From an uncultured Brachyspira sp. (GTDB lineage: Bacteria > Spirochaetota > Brachyspiria > Brachyspirales > Brachyspiraceae): 51,296 nt of DNA. Positions 8,793 through 18,311 of this stretch are shown in pieces (position 1 is the stretch's first letter; each line of letters begins with the position of its first letter). The notes under the pieces were generated by a model. It had not been told where the DNA came from and made no database searches. It was given only the letters and a program-made list of their open reading frames with translations. The translations under genes and the position numbers were made by a program. Location: positions 1-51,296 of the forward strand of contig CALXXQ010000023.1 of NCBI GenBank assembly GCA_944392715.1. Direction: 5' to 3'.

Positions 8793-9536
8793 ATGAAAAA
8801 AATTATATTAATTATGCTTATTATATCTGTTTTTATATTTTCATGTTCTAAAACAGATACAACATCAAATCAGCAAGGAACAGCTGAAGCAGGAACTATG
8901 GATATAGACTTTCAGGCTGTATTTGGTGAAAAAGCTAATGATGATAATAATTTAATGCAAAACTCATATTTAAAAGTTTCTGGAACTTACGGCAATATTG
9001 ATGCTAAAGTAGATGCTGCAACAGGAGCTTCAACACCTAAAGGAGCAACAAAATCTTGGGATAAATATAGATATGAAAATGGTCAATTTGCCAATAACAA
9101 GATAGAAAGAGGTTTAGGATTCTTCGTATTATATGGAGTAGCACCTGCTAAAACTTATAATTTCGATGGTATGACAGGAACAGGTGTATCACAAAAAACT
9201 TTGGATGGTACTAACGGACCTATGATTACAGGAACAGGCGTTACAAAAGATGAAACAGGAGTAATAACTATAAGATATGCTCATGCTGGAGGACCTACTG
9301 TTTATCCTTGGGTTTATGAATTGAAATCAGATACTAATGGTATATTTAAAATAGGTTATGGCTTAGATAATAATAAATTAAGTGCATCACAAATTTCTAA
9401 TGATATGAATTTTGAAGATATCCAAATGGTAACTGATAAAGCTAAAGACGGACTACCTTATTGGCAGGGCGATTTACAAGCTACATTTGAAAATGACACT
9501 TTAACTTTAAAAGGTACTTTAAAAGAAGTTAAATAA
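8793..9536 (+). CDS. Hypothetical lipoprotein
   Basis: A 247-residue protein starting at the ATG preceded by AAAGGAG; the frame extends upstream but this start gives a proper lipoprotein signal. The signal is MKKIILIMLIISVFIFSC with the lipobox cysteine at residue 18. The mature part is Gly/Thr-rich, with stretches such as GGPTVYPWVYELKSD and NFDGMTGTGVSQKT that suggest a beta-rich fold. I do not recognise a family. It is flanked by two terminators, so it is probably monocistronic. Attachment to a membrane facing the periplasm or cell surface is expected from the lipobox. Confidence 0.75.
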   Translation: MKKIILIMLIISVFIFSCSKTDTTSNQQGTAEAGTMDIDFQAVFGEKANDDNNLMQNSYLKVSGTYGNIDAKVDAATGASTPKGATKSWDKYRYENGQFANNKIERGLGFFVLYGVAPAKTYNFDGMTGTGVSQKTLDGTNGPMITGTGVTKDETGVITIRYAHAGGPTVYPWVYELKSDTNGIFKIGYGLDNNKLSASQISNDMNFEDIQMVTDKAKDGLPYWQGDLQATFENDTLTLKGTLKEVK

Positions 9537-9559
9537 AAATATAAAATACTAAAAAATAA

Positions 9560-9596
9560 AAAAGGGCTTTATATAAATATAAAGTCCTTTTATTTT
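9560..9596. terminator. Bidirectional terminator between the lipoprotein gene and thiD
   Basis: A 13-bp stem (9560-9572 with 9579-9591, one G-T pair), with an A run before and a T run after. It can stop transcripts arriving from both convergent genes. Confidence 0.8.
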
Positions 9597-9647
9597 AACA
9601 TTTTTAAAATTTATATAAAAATATATATCAATTAATATTTAAATGTT

Positions 9648-10457
9648 TTATATATTAAGATGCTTCCAAGCCTCATAAAAATGATGAACAGGACCATGAC
9701 CTTTACCTACACTATCAATTTTAGCAGCCTGCAATGCATTAAATAAATATTCTTTTCCTAATTTTGAAGCCTCAAGAGGACTTTTACCATGTGCTATATA
9801 ACTGCATATTGCAGCTGAAAGTGTGCAGCCTGTACCATGAGTATTTTTTGTATCTATTCTAATAGCATCTAAAAATTCTTTATTATCTTTACTTATAAAT
9901 AAATCTCTTGATAGCTCTCCTTCTAAATGACCGCCCTTAAGCATAACATTTTTTGCTCCCATATTAAGTATATCATTAGCAGCATCTATCATATCATTAT
10001 CTGTTTTTATCTTTTTTAGAGTTAAATCTTCAGCCTCAGGTATATTAGGTGTTACAATAGTGGAAATAGGAAGTATATATTTTTTTAAGCTTTCAACTGC
10101 CTCTTTCAAAAGAAGCCTATCTCCGCTTTTTGCTACCATTACAGGATCAACTATTATAGGTATATTCTTTGCATTATTACTTAAAAAATCAGCAACTAAT
10201 TTTATTATATCGCTATTAAAAAGCATTCCTATCTTTATAGCATCAGGTATAATATCATCAAATATGCATTCTAATTGTTCTTTTATAGCTTTTAATTCTA
10301 TTTCATAGCAGCTTCTTACACCTTGAGTATTTTGAACAGGCAATGCTGTAAGTACGCACATACCATAACATCCCAAAGCAGAAAATGTTTTTAAATCAGC
10401 CTGTATTCCAGCTCCTCCAGATCCGTCAAATCCTGCTATAGTTAAAGCTTTTATCAT
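9648..10457 (-). CDS. thiD: Hydroxymethylpyrimidine / phosphomethylpyrimidine kinase
   Basis: A 269-residue ribokinase-fold kinase. The N-terminus ALTIAGFDGSGGAGIQADLK is the ThiD signature, VDPVMVAKSGDRLL follows mid-protein, and KNTHGTGCTLSAAIC is the C-terminal anion-hole and catalytic-Asp motif region (here HGTGC). The enzyme phosphorylates HMP and HMP-phosphate for thiamine synthesis or salvage. No other thi gene and no recognisable TPP riboswitch lies in the short upstream gap, so it may act in salvage. The upstream neighbour, a REC/PilZ-like protein on the same strand, is 73 bp away and functionally unrelated. Confidence 0.92.
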   Translation of the reverse strand: MIKALTIAGFDGSGGAGIQADLKTFSALGCYGMCVLTALPVQNTQGVRSCYEIELKAIKEQLECIFDDIIPDAIKIGMLFNSDIIKLVADFLSNNAKNIPIIVDPVMVAKSGDRLLLKEAVESLKKYILPISTIVTPNIPEAEDLTLKKIKTDNDMIDAANDILNMGAKNVMLKGGHLEGELSRDLFISKDNKEFLDAIRIDTKNTHGTGCTLSAAICSYIAHGKSPLEASKLGKEYLFNALQAAKIDSVGKGHGPVHHFYEAWKHLNI

Positions 10458-10530
10458 AATAAAAACTCCTAATTTAATTATTTAAAAATATAATATTTTT
10501 CAATATATTTATTGATTATTAAAATTTTGA

Positions 10531-11238
10531 TTATTTAATTTTTTCCATATATTTATCATATATAAACTTACATATTAATTTGGTATTAAATACGGACAAA
10601 CCATCAAAGGATCCTATATATTCATTTCCAATTTTTTCTAATATATTAATAGAAAAACTTATTTTATAAGAACTTATGGACATAGATGCATTTTTTATAA
10701 CATGGCCAACTTCCAAACTAGCTTCCTCAGGAGGCATGATGAACTTTAAACCTATAGGGGACATTTCAATTATCATACCATGAAGAATTTGTCTTACCCC
10801 ATCATGTCTGAATACTAATTTGAAATTATCTAAATTATTTATCACTATATGTTTTAATTTTTTAGGCTTAACACCAGCCTTTTCTATTAAAAGATTAAAT
10901 CTATTTAGAAAATCTTTTTCATTGAAAGGCTTTAATAAAAAACCTGAAATTCCCATTCTTATCATCTTAGTAAAAAATTCTTTACTAGGATCAGCAACAT
11001 GCACTATAACATGAACACCTTTATATCTATCATCTAAATAAATTTTTTCAAGTATTCCATCCATTTCTTCATCATTCTCTTCAACTTCTATTATAGCAAC
11101 AGAAAAAGGAAGCTTACCAAACATACTCAAAATATTGTTTTTATCTTTTAAAGCAACTACCTCATATCCTGCTGTAATAAGTATACTAATAATACTATCT
11201 CTTGTTTGCAAAGATGAATCATAAACTAATACTCTCAT
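10531..11238 (-). CDS. Pseudo-receiver protein with degenerate PilZ-like C-terminus
   Basis: A 235-residue protein from the ATG at 11238; a TTG six codons upstream is in frame but has no ribosome-binding site. Residues 1-120 have a receiver fold (RVLVYDSS with Asp7, GFLLKPF with Lys103). The phospho-acceptor position is Glu51 (VAIIEVEEN), a change that can mimic a permanently phosphorylated state. Residues ~140-200 resemble PilZ: Arg144 and Arg149 followed by GMIIEMSPIGLKF, where the usual D/NxSxxG reads ExSxxG. c-di-GMP binding is therefore uncertain because both signature motifs deviate. It is upstream of thiD on the same strand. The REC assignment is good, the PilZ one tentative. Confidence 0.65.
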   Translation of the reverse strand: MRVLVYDSSLQTRDSIISILITAGYEVVALKDKNNILSMFGKLPFSVAIIEVEENDEEMDGILEKIYLDDRYKGVHVIVHVADPSKEFFTKMIRMGISGFLLKPFNEKDFLNRFNLLIEKAGVKPKKLKHIVINNLDNFKLVFRHDGVRQILHGMIIEMSPIGLKFIMPPEEASLEVGHVIKNASMSISSYKISFSINILEKIGNEYIGSFDGLSVFNTKLICKFIYDKYMEKIK

Positions 11239-11410
11239 AAAATTTATACCCGACAATAATTATAATATATTTACATTATATAATAGAAAAAATTAAAATC
11301 AATAATCATGTAAATTTAATAATATAATATATTTTATTCTTACTTAGAAAATATTATTATAAAAAATGATAAAAAGTTGTTTTTTTTTATTATTTATATA
11401 TAATGACTAT

Positions 11411-12835
11411 ATGAGAGTATCTGGATATAATTTGTTTCCGCCGATTTTAGGGCATATAAAAAATTGGTACAGCCATATTGATAGAATTAAGGATATGGGA
11501 TTTGAATGGGTATATATTAATCCTATAACATATCCTGGATTTAGCGGCAGTTTATATGCTACAAAAAACTATTATCAATATAATCAGGCATTTTTCACAA
11601 GCACAGAAAAAGATATAGCTGAAAAAGAAATAAAAGAATTTCTTGATCATTGTAAAAATAAACAAATAAAAGTTATGATAGATTTGGTAATAAATCATTC
11701 ATCTAAAGACTGTAATTTAGTAGAAGAGCATTTTGAATGGTATAAAACTAAAGACGGAGCTTTACAGTCTCCTGGAGCTTGGGATAATGGAAAATGGATT
11801 GAATGGGGAGATTTGGCTATATTCAATAATAAAATGAATCCCAATGAAAAAGATGATGATGAAAATAATGATAATGAAAAAAAAGAAGATAAAGAAATTC
11901 AAATAAATTATGATGAAATATTAAATCCTATATGGTTCTATTGGAATGATTTAATAAAACATAATCTTTATTTAGGATTTATGGGTTTTAGATGCGATGC
12001 TGCCTATAAGGTACCTAAAGAATTATGGAAATATTTAATAGATAATGCTAAAAAAATAAATAATGAAATAATATTCTTTGCTGAAAGTTTAGGCTGTTCT
12101 ATGAAAGATACTCAAAACTTAATAAAAGCTGGTTTTGATTATGTGGCAAGCAGTGCTAAGTGGTGGGATTATGAAGGAGAATGGTTCATAGAGCAATATG
12201 ATATGGCTAGAGATAAATGCAGGCAAATAGCATTTCCAAGCAATCATGATACTAAAAGACTGATAAATGAATATGACGGAAATATTTGGAGGGTAAAACA
12301 GACTTTCTTATTTACAGCTATAGTATGCGATATGTGGATGATAACTACAGGAGATGAATATGGATTTTTTAAAAGATGCAATGTAGTTGGCGGAAATGAA
12401 AAAGATTATGAAAATATAAGTTATGATTTAAGTCAGTATATAAAAGATATGTCTGAATATATAAAAAATAATAGCATATTAGCAAATTGCGGAAAGATAG
12501 TTTCTATTGATGTAGAAGAAAAAAAGGAACTAGATAAATTAAAAAAAGAAGCCGATACTCATAATAATAATAATGAATATTATGAAAAGGAAAAAATCTA
12601 TAAAGAAAAAAAAGAAAAAGATCCTTTTAGAAAATTTTATAAATATAGTTTAGATGAAAATAGCAAATTATTGATAATAGTTAATATAACATCTAAATCA
12701 GCTGAGCTAAATACAATAGAATACGGAATAAAAAATGATATATCTTTTGAAAATAAAATAGATAATATCACTGAAACTATAGAAATATTACCGTATCAAT
12801 TAAAAATATTTACTGTAAGGGAAAATATATATTGA
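11411..12835 (+). CDS. GH13 alpha-amylase-family enzyme, cytoplasmic
   Basis: A 474-residue (beta/alpha)8 glucosidase-family protein. The four conserved GH13 regions are visible: VMIDLVINHS, GFRCDAA with nucleophile Asp196, FFAESLG with acid/base Glu225, and FPSNHDT with Asp280. No signal peptide is seen, so it likely acts on cytoplasmic alpha-glucans. Exact specificity cannot be read. Two low-complexity charged inserts (Asp/Glu/Asn/Lys, about residues 140-160 and 382-410) interrupt the fold. I start at MRVSGYNLF because it begins the conserved domain; an ATG at 11366 would add 15 hydrophobic residues, and neither start has a clear ribosome-binding site. It precedes the histidine kinase gene by 28 bp. 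Confidence 0.8.
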   Translation: MRVSGYNLFPPILGHIKNWYSHIDRIKDMGFEWVYINPITYPGFSGSLYATKNYYQYNQAFFTSTEKDIAEKEIKEFLDHCKNKQIKVMIDLVINHSSKDCNLVEEHFEWYKTKDGALQSPGAWDNGKWIEWGDLAIFNNKMNPNEKDDDENNDNEKKEDKEIQINYDEILNPIWFYWNDLIKHNLYLGFMGFRCDAAYKVPKELWKYLIDNAKKINNEIIFFAESLGCSMKDTQNLIKAGFDYVASSAKWWDYEGEWFIEQYDMARDKCRQIAFPSNHDTKRLINEYDGNIWRVKQTFLFTAIVCDMWMITTGDEYGFFKRCNVVGGNEKDYENISYDLSQYIKDMSEYIKNNSILANCGKIVSIDVEEKKELDKLKKEADTHNNNNEYYEKEKIYKEKKEKDPFRKFYKYSLDENSKLLIIVNITSKSAELNTIEYGIKNDISFENKIDNITETIEILPYQLKIFTVRENIY

Positions 12836-12863
12836 TTATAGTTAGTTATGAGGCATTTGTTTT

Positions 12864-15260
12864 ATGGAAGAGAGAAAATCAATAGACAGTTTTTTTTCAG
12901 ATTTATCTATGGGATTGCTTTTTGCAGAAAATACTAATGAGATAGACAGGGTTGTTGATTTATTTTTAGAAAAAACTTGTCAGTATTATGGTTTTGATTG
13001 CGGAGAAGTATATTTTCCTAAAGGTGATTATCTTATACTCAGAGGGGTATACGGTATAGATAGATATTATGTATGTAAAGTAGATTTTCCAATACAGGCG
13101 AATCATTGTAAAGACATACTATATGAACAAAAAATTTTTATAGGCGAAAATATTAATCATACAGATATGGAAGTATTTTCAAACTATTCATCGATGTTTG
13201 TTCTTCCTATATTCTTCTATGTAAGTCCAATAGGAGTTGTAGTATTCAGAAATAAAGAAAATAAAACTGATTTATACAGCTCGATAGTTGATGAAATAAG
13301 AAATGTAATAGGACACTTTGCTGTATATGCTAATAATGTATTGCAGAATGTAACATATAAAGAAAGAGATAAACAGCTTAAATTGCTTAGAGAATTATAT
13401 TTGAAATTAAGTGATGTTGATGATTTTGAAAATAACCTTAATCAATTAGCTAATGATATAGCAAATATTTTTACGGCAAATAAAGCATTTATCAGACTTA
13501 GAGATGAAAACAATAATTTTTATACAAGGTCTAGTTATGGTTTTCCTGATAATTTTGATTATTCAATATTTGAAAATTATCCATATGCAGAAGAGTATTG
13601 GAATAATGATATATTCTATATAAACAATGCTACAAAAAATAAATATTATGATAAATTCGCAGGCATTATCAATAGGTCTATACTATTCAATAAAATACCT
13701 ATGAAAAAAGATTGTTATGGCTATATTGCTGTTATAGATAAAATACCTGATGCTGTAAACCCTCTTGGTGATTTTGATTCTAATGATTCTAATTTATTTA
13801 ATCCTCTTCTTGCTAATATAGCGAGCAGAATGTCAGAGCATTATAATATTGTAGAATTAAGCAAAGCCAATGAAAAAAATACTAAGCATATGTCTCGTTT
13901 AAATACATTATATGATATAAGCAATATTTTATTGGAGCGTTCAAAGACTGAAGATATATTATTTCTTCTTCTTACAATTACAACTATAGGTGATGTATTT
14001 GCTTTTAATAGAGCTTTTGCTTTTCTTTATGATAAAGAGTTCAATGTATTTAGAGGAAGAATGTGTGTTGCTCCTAAGAATGCACAAGATGCTGGTATGA
14101 TATGGAGTAATATGCAGAATTTAGATAAATATGCTTTGAGAGAAAAATTGATGCTTTCTTTTGATAAAAGAAGTATGGAGGATTCTTGGGATTTAAATCA
14201 GAAATTTTTAAATACTGTTATACCAAATAATGAAAACTGTAAATTATTTTATGATGTATTTAATAATAAAAACAGTATTAATATAACAAATATAAATACA
14301 GAAGAAGTAAATCAGATAAAAAAATACACTGATATATTCGGAGACTGCCCTTTTGCAATAATACCTATAATGAATGCCACAAATTGTATAGGTATGATAG
14401 TTGTTGATAATCCATATAATGGAAAATCTATTCCAGAAGATGATTTGGATTATTTAAAAATGTTTGGAAGACAGGCTGCTGTTGCTTTAGAATATTCTTC
14501 TCTTTATAATGAAATAGAAAAAAATAATAATGCTCTTAAGGCTGCTGAAAAAACTTTATTAGATTTAAAGAGTTTGGCTATTATAGGAGAGATGAGTTCA
14601 TCTATGGCTCATAATCTTAGGAATTTTATAGTACCTATTGCTGGATTTGCAAATAGACTTGTAAAAGTAAGTAAAGATGAAAATATAAAAAATTATGCTC
14701 AAATAATAGCTAATGAAGTAGAAAATTTGGAAAACTATTTAAAAAGAAATCTATCATTTGCTAAGAGTATTAATTTAGAAGTAGATAATATAAAAATTGA
14801 TGATATGATAAAATATCTAACTATACTTGCAAATGAATATATCAAAAAAAGCGGTAAAAAGATTAAATTCTATGCTTTAAAAATAACTAAAAAAGAAGTT
14901 GTAAGATGGGACTATGACAGAATGAATGAAGTTATATTCAATCTTATAATCAATGCTATAGATGCAATAAATGATAATGATGAAGATTCAATTATCAGTG
15001 TAATATTTGATGATAATGCTTATAGAGAATCAATTATTGATATAATAGTTGAAAATACAAATTCTTATATAGAACCTGAAGTAGCAGAAAAAATATTCAC
15101 TCCATTTTTTACTACAAAAAGTCATGGAGTTGGTATAGGACTTGCCATTTCTAAAAGAATAGTAGAAGCTCATGGCGGAAGCATGATTATAAAAAGTGTA
15201 GATGAACATTTCAAAATAACAACTTTTTTTGTTTCTATGCCAATTAATTTAAACAATTAA
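12864..15260 (+). CDS. Cytoplasmic GAF-domain sensor histidine kinase
   Basis: A 798-residue protein without transmembrane segments. The first ~560 residues contain about three GAF-like sensor modules (roughly 10-165, 175-330, 345-545), followed by a short coiled coil. The dimerisation H-box is GEMSSSMAHNLRNF with phospho-acceptor His583. The ATPase domain has an N-box (NEVIFNLIINAIDAI) and G-box (TTKSHGVGIGLAISK). It autophosphorylates and passes phosphate to a response regulator. None is adjacent; receiver proteins in the window are the LpxC fusion and the degenerate REC/PilZ protein, and pairing with either is only speculation. The start has a TGAGG site upstream. Confidence 0.88.
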   Translation: MEERKSIDSFFSDLSMGLLFAENTNEIDRVVDLFLEKTCQYYGFDCGEVYFPKGDYLILRGVYGIDRYYVCKVDFPIQANHCKDILYEQKIFIGENINHTDMEVFSNYSSMFVLPIFFYVSPIGVVVFRNKENKTDLYSSIVDEIRNVIGHFAVYANNVLQNVTYKERDKQLKLLRELYLKLSDVDDFENNLNQLANDIANIFTANKAFIRLRDENNNFYTRSSYGFPDNFDYSIFENYPYAEEYWNNDIFYINNATKNKYYDKFAGIINRSILFNKIPMKKDCYGYIAVIDKIPDAVNPLGDFDSNDSNLFNPLLANIASRMSEHYNIVELSKANEKNTKHMSRLNTLYDISNILLERSKTEDILFLLLTITTIGDVFAFNRAFAFLYDKEFNVFRGRMCVAPKNAQDAGMIWSNMQNLDKYALREKLMLSFDKRSMEDSWDLNQKFLNTVIPNNENCKLFYDVFNNKNSINITNINTEEVNQIKKYTDIFGDCPFAIIPIMNATNCIGMIVVDNPYNGKSIPEDDLDYLKMFGRQAAVALEYSSLYNEIEKNNNALKAAEKTLLDLKSLAIIGEMSSSMAHNLRNFIVPIAGFANRLVKVSKDENIKNYAQIIANEVENLENYLKRNLSFAKSINLEVDNIKIDDMIKYLTILANEYIKKSGKKIKFYALKITKKEVVRWDYDRMNEVIFNLIINAIDAINDNDEDSIISVIFDDNAYRESIIDIIVENTNSYIEPEVAEKIFTPFFTTKSHGVGIGLAISKRIVEAHGGSMIIKSVDEHFKITTFFVSMPINLNN

Positions 15261-15300
15261 AAATTATTTTCCGATAATATAATAGGGAGAGATACAAATT

Positions 15301-16104
15301 ATGGCAAAAATAAGTGAAGCTGCAAAAGCTGAATGCACTAGAATGCAAAATAAATATAAAAATTTATTAGCAGGTGTAGAATCTAAATTGGTAAAAGTTG
15401 AAAAAGATTTGCTTACCTTGGAAGATAGTTTTGAAATAGCAAATAAAAAAGTAGAGGCAGCTGTACTTTATATTCAGGCATCATCTTTCATTGCCACTAC
15501 ATGCTATATAGCAATAGAATATATAGATGTACGTTCTGATAATCAGCTTAATGATGGAAGAAGATATATAAATAAAGCTATTATGCTTTTAGAAGAAGTA
15601 TTCGGAAATCATACTGATGATTCGCTTTCCCTAAATGAAGAAATACATGAATATTTTAAAGATAAATTATCTGATGAATGGAGATATAAATTTATATGTT
15701 CATTCGGATATATTATAGATTATTTCAAATACTGCTATGGTGAAAACTCTAAATGGCTGCAGAACTTTATAGAAATAGAAGCTAGATTTGCCATCATAGC
15801 TAAAAATATCATAGACTTTAAAAGCTATATCAAAGAATTAAGTCCTGAAATAGAAGGATATAAATTCAGAGTAAAACTAATGGAGCTAGTAAAAAAATTA
15901 TTAGCTGCCGCTGCTGAACAGTATAGAACTAAATATGAGCTTCAAGATAAAAGATTAGATGATATGAAAATGGCTTTGAATATTATAGCATCTCTTAGAA
16001 GAATACATGTATATTTAAATGAAGTTGAAGAATCTGAAGAGAAAAAGAAAATGTATGATCTTTGGAAAAAGAAAATGGATGCTGATATAAAAAAAATGAA
16101 ATAA
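15301..16104 (+). CDS. Unknown helical protein
   Basis: A 267-residue, charged, almost entirely alpha-helical protein with no signal peptide or membrane segment. A heptad-like stretch at the N-terminus (about residues 5-55) suggests coiled coil; the C-terminus is Lys/Glu-rich. Aromatic-rich helices such as YIIDYFKYCYGENSKWLQNF occupy the middle. I do not recognise a family. It starts 40 bp after the histidine kinase with a strong GGGAGAG site, so it is probably cotranscribed and could be a partner of that kinase. Confidence 0.6.
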   Translation: MAKISEAAKAECTRMQNKYKNLLAGVESKLVKVEKDLLTLEDSFEIANKKVEAAVLYIQASSFIATTCYIAIEYIDVRSDNQLNDGRRYINKAIMLLEEVFGNHTDDSLSLNEEIHEYFKDKLSDEWRYKFICSFGYIIDYFKYCYGENSKWLQNFIEIEARFAIIAKNIIDFKSYIKELSPEIEGYKFRVKLMELVKKLLAAAAEQYRTKYELQDKRLDDMKMALNIIASLRRIHVYLNEVEESEEKKKMYDLWKKKMDADIKKMK

Positions 16105-16152
16105 AAATAGCATCTTTACAATTTATGCTTTATTTAGTATAATAATATCAAG

Positions 16153-17223
16153 ATGAAAGCTAAAATCACATTAATATTATCTCTTATTTTTATAGTTATA
16201 ATATTAAAAATAATGACTATATCAAAAAATTTTGTAGAGAATTTCTATTCTAGACTTATATATAAAAAAATATCCGGTGCTATGAATAGACTATCTTCAA
16301 ATTTTAATTTTTCTATAGGAGAATTGCTGCTTTTTTTATTTATAATAGCGGTAATTATTTTCATTATAATAGCAATAAAAAAATCATTCTTTAATGCAAA
16401 TATAAAGACATTAGCAGATAAATTAAAAATAGCATTAAATTTCACTTATATATTTGCATGTTCTATGATTATTATATATATAATATTTCTTATAGCTTGG
16501 GGTCTAAATTATCATAGAGTGCCTTTGATAGAAAACTATGCTCCAAGAGATATAAATGATGATGATATATACATGCTGGCTGATTCATTAATAAAAAATA
16601 TTAATGTACTCAAAGATGAAATGAAATATAAAGAAATTAATACGAATTATCAAGCATTAAACAGAATGATAGAAGCTGAATATAATAAAGTATTTGAAGA
16701 TTTTGCTTTTTTGGATATGCACTACTCCAGAACAAAACCTATAATGATATCTAAAATATTTCTGCATTTACAAATAACAGGAATATACTCCCCTTTTACT
16801 TCTGAGGCAAATGTCAATATATTAATACCAAGCATATCCATACCATTTACAATAGCTCATGAAATAGCACATCAAATTGGTATTGCTTATGAAGATGAAG
16901 CTAATTTTATATCATATGTTGCATGCTCAAAGCATACTGATCCTTTTATAAGATACTCTGCTAATTTTGAAGCATTACTATATGTTTTGAATGAAGTAAA
17001 AAGAGATGAAAATTATGCTCATTTAATGTCTAATTTAAATAATGACACTAAAGAAGAAATAAAAAAATATTATGAATTTTGGCAGAATTATATGGGTAAA
17101 TTATCAAAGGTAAGCCAAAAAGTTAATGATACATATCTGAAAGCAAATAGTCAGAAGGACGGAATAAAAAGCTATTCAAGAGTTGTAAAACTATTAGTAT
17201 TATATCATAATATTAATTCTTAA
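16153..17223 (+). CDS. DUF3810-type membrane protein with HExxH zinc motif
   Basis: A 356-residue membrane protein. Hydrophobic segments lie near residues 4-22, 55-75 and 93-116, ending in IAWGLNYHR. The soluble remainder carries HEIAHQ (His236, Glu237, His240), a zinc-metalloprotease motif, followed by YEDEANFISYVAC, which fits a third ligand and the DUF3810 family pattern. Family members are uncharacterised; the active site is predicted to face the periplasm. It follows the unknown helical gene by 48 bp on the same strand. Confidence 0.72.
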   Translation: MKAKITLILSLIFIVIILKIMTISKNFVENFYSRLIYKKISGAMNRLSSNFNFSIGELLLFLFIIAVIIFIIIAIKKSFFNANIKTLADKLKIALNFTYIFACSMIIIYIIFLIAWGLNYHRVPLIENYAPRDINDDDIYMLADSLIKNINVLKDEMKYKEINTNYQALNRMIEAEYNKVFEDFAFLDMHYSRTKPIMISKIFLHLQITGIYSPFTSEANVNILIPSISIPFTIAHEIAHQIGIAYEDEANFISYVACSKHTDPFIRYSANFEALLYVLNEVKRDENYAHLMSNLNNDTKEEIKKYYEFWQNYMGKLSKVSQKVNDTYLKANSQKDGIKSYSRVVKLLVLYHNINS

Positions 17224-17277
17224 TAAAAATATGAAGTTTACGATAATAAAAAGTAAGTTTATTTATAAGGATATTAT

Positions 17278-17460
17278 ATGCGTTTTCGTTTAGATGAGCC
17301 GCCTTATTTTTATCAATGCAAAAGCTGTAAAAGAAGATTTAGTGTAAGAAGAAAAAAACATACTATAAATTTATTAATAATCAAAATTAATAAGCAGAAA
17401 TGTCCATATTGTAAAAGCTCTAGAACAAAAAATATTGATGATATTGTAAAAGCAATATAA
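17278..17460 (+). CDS. Small zinc-ribbon protein
   Basis: A 60-residue protein with two CxxC knuckles (CKSC at about 14-17 and CPYC at 42-45) separated by a basic segment SVRRKKH, which together should bind one zinc. It resembles FmdB-like or ribosomal-type zinc ribbons, but no specific family can be assigned. AAGGA precedes the ATG by 7 bases. It is followed by a fold-back repeat (copy A). Confidence 0.6.
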   Translation: MRFRLDEPPYFYQCKSCKRRFSVRRKKHTINLLIIKINKQKCPYCKSSRTKNIDDIVKAI

Positions 17461-17469
17461 ATTTATATA

Positions 17470-17701
17470 CAAGTTCAAATTTTAAATTCCTTTAACGCAC
17501 GGTTAACTAAATTTATTATATAATTTTACATGCTATTATTAACTAATAAATAATAAAAATTGTATTCTGTGTGCGTTAAAAACATAATAAACCTTAATAA
17601 AATTTAGGGTGGGTATTATAATTACAATAATAAGTTATAAAAAAATAAAAAATTATCAATTAAAAAGTAAGCAATAAGCATATAGGGCGGGATTTAAAAT
17701 A
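17470..17701 (+). repeat. Fold-back intergenic repeat, copy A (left end missing)
   Basis: This shares conserved blocks, in the same order and orientation, with 43450-43769 and 45262-45586. The blocks are AACGCACGGTTAACTAAATTT-like, a GTGCGTTAA-type counterpart, AATAAAATTT(A/T)GGGTGGG followed by ATAATTACA, and GGG(C/T)GGGATTTAAAATAA. Here a perfect 10-bp inverted repeat, TTTAACGCAC at 17491-17500 and GTGCGTTAAA at 17571-17580, forms the core. The outer CCC-rich left arm present in the other two copies is absent. It fills most of the gap between the zinc ribbon and the first STM3941-like gene and ends 93 bp before that gene's ATG. Confidence 0.75.
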
Positions 17702-17794
17702 AAATTTCTTAACTATAATTCATATATAATAAAATTGCCTATTGAATTATTCTTATATTTAATATATAAATCAATTATAGGCGGAATTATTTTT

Positions 17795-18298
17795 ATGAAT
17801 GAAGAATTAAATGAAATTCAGATTAATAATACAAACTCTTTTCCTAAGATTGAAATATATGTAAATAAAAGAAAATTATCAATACTCACATTCGCATCTT
17901 TAATTTTCATTTCAATGGGTATATTCTTATTTATTAATAAAAAAGAATATAAAGAAGAAATCATAAGCATATTTATATTAATATTTTTTACTATATGTCT
18001 TTTAATTTTTGTTTTGCAATGGTTAAAATCAAAAAGACCTGTAATTATATTAGATGAAAATGGCATATCATATTATATGCTTCTAAAAAATGAAAATATT
18101 TTTATTAAATGGGCTGATATTAAAGAAATACTTTTTTCAAAAACATTTATATATATTTATCTAAATGAAGAAAGTAGTTTATTAGCAAATAGAAAAAATA
18201 ATAATGAGCCTATTGTTTTATATATGTCGGAATTAAAAATGAAAAGAAATACTTTAATATATCTCATCACATATTATTTTGATAATAAGAAATCATAA
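17795..18298 (+). CDS. STM3941-like membrane protein, first of a pair
   Basis: A 167-residue protein from the ATG at 17795, which has AGGCGGA upstream; the frame extends 20 codons further without a good start. Two hydrophobic hairpin segments (about residues 30-48 and 57-75) are followed by a small PH-like domain with the family pattern VIILDENGISYYM...IFIKWADIKEI. The function of this family is unknown. It is directly followed by a paralogue whose ribosome-binding site overlaps this stop codon, so the two are translated as a unit. Confidence 0.6.
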   Translation: MNEELNEIQINNTNSFPKIEIYVNKRKLSILTFASLIFISMGIFLFINKKEYKEEIISIFILIFFTICLLIFVLQWLKSKRPVIILDENGISYYMLLKNENIFIKWADIKEILFSKTFIYIYLNEESSLLANRKNNNEPIVLYMSELKMKRNTLIYLITYYFDNKKS

Positions 18299-18311
18299 GG
18301 AGATAAAAATT

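Noticed and set aside
9560..9600. TPP riboswitch for thiD
   Set aside because: This region is downstream of thiD and forms a plain terminator; the short gap upstream of thiD holds no riboswitch-like conserved blocks.
17470..17701. Fold-back repeats as insertion-sequence ends
   Set aside because: No transposase gene or clear target duplication is visible next to any copy; a MITE-like origin is kept only as a hypothesis.
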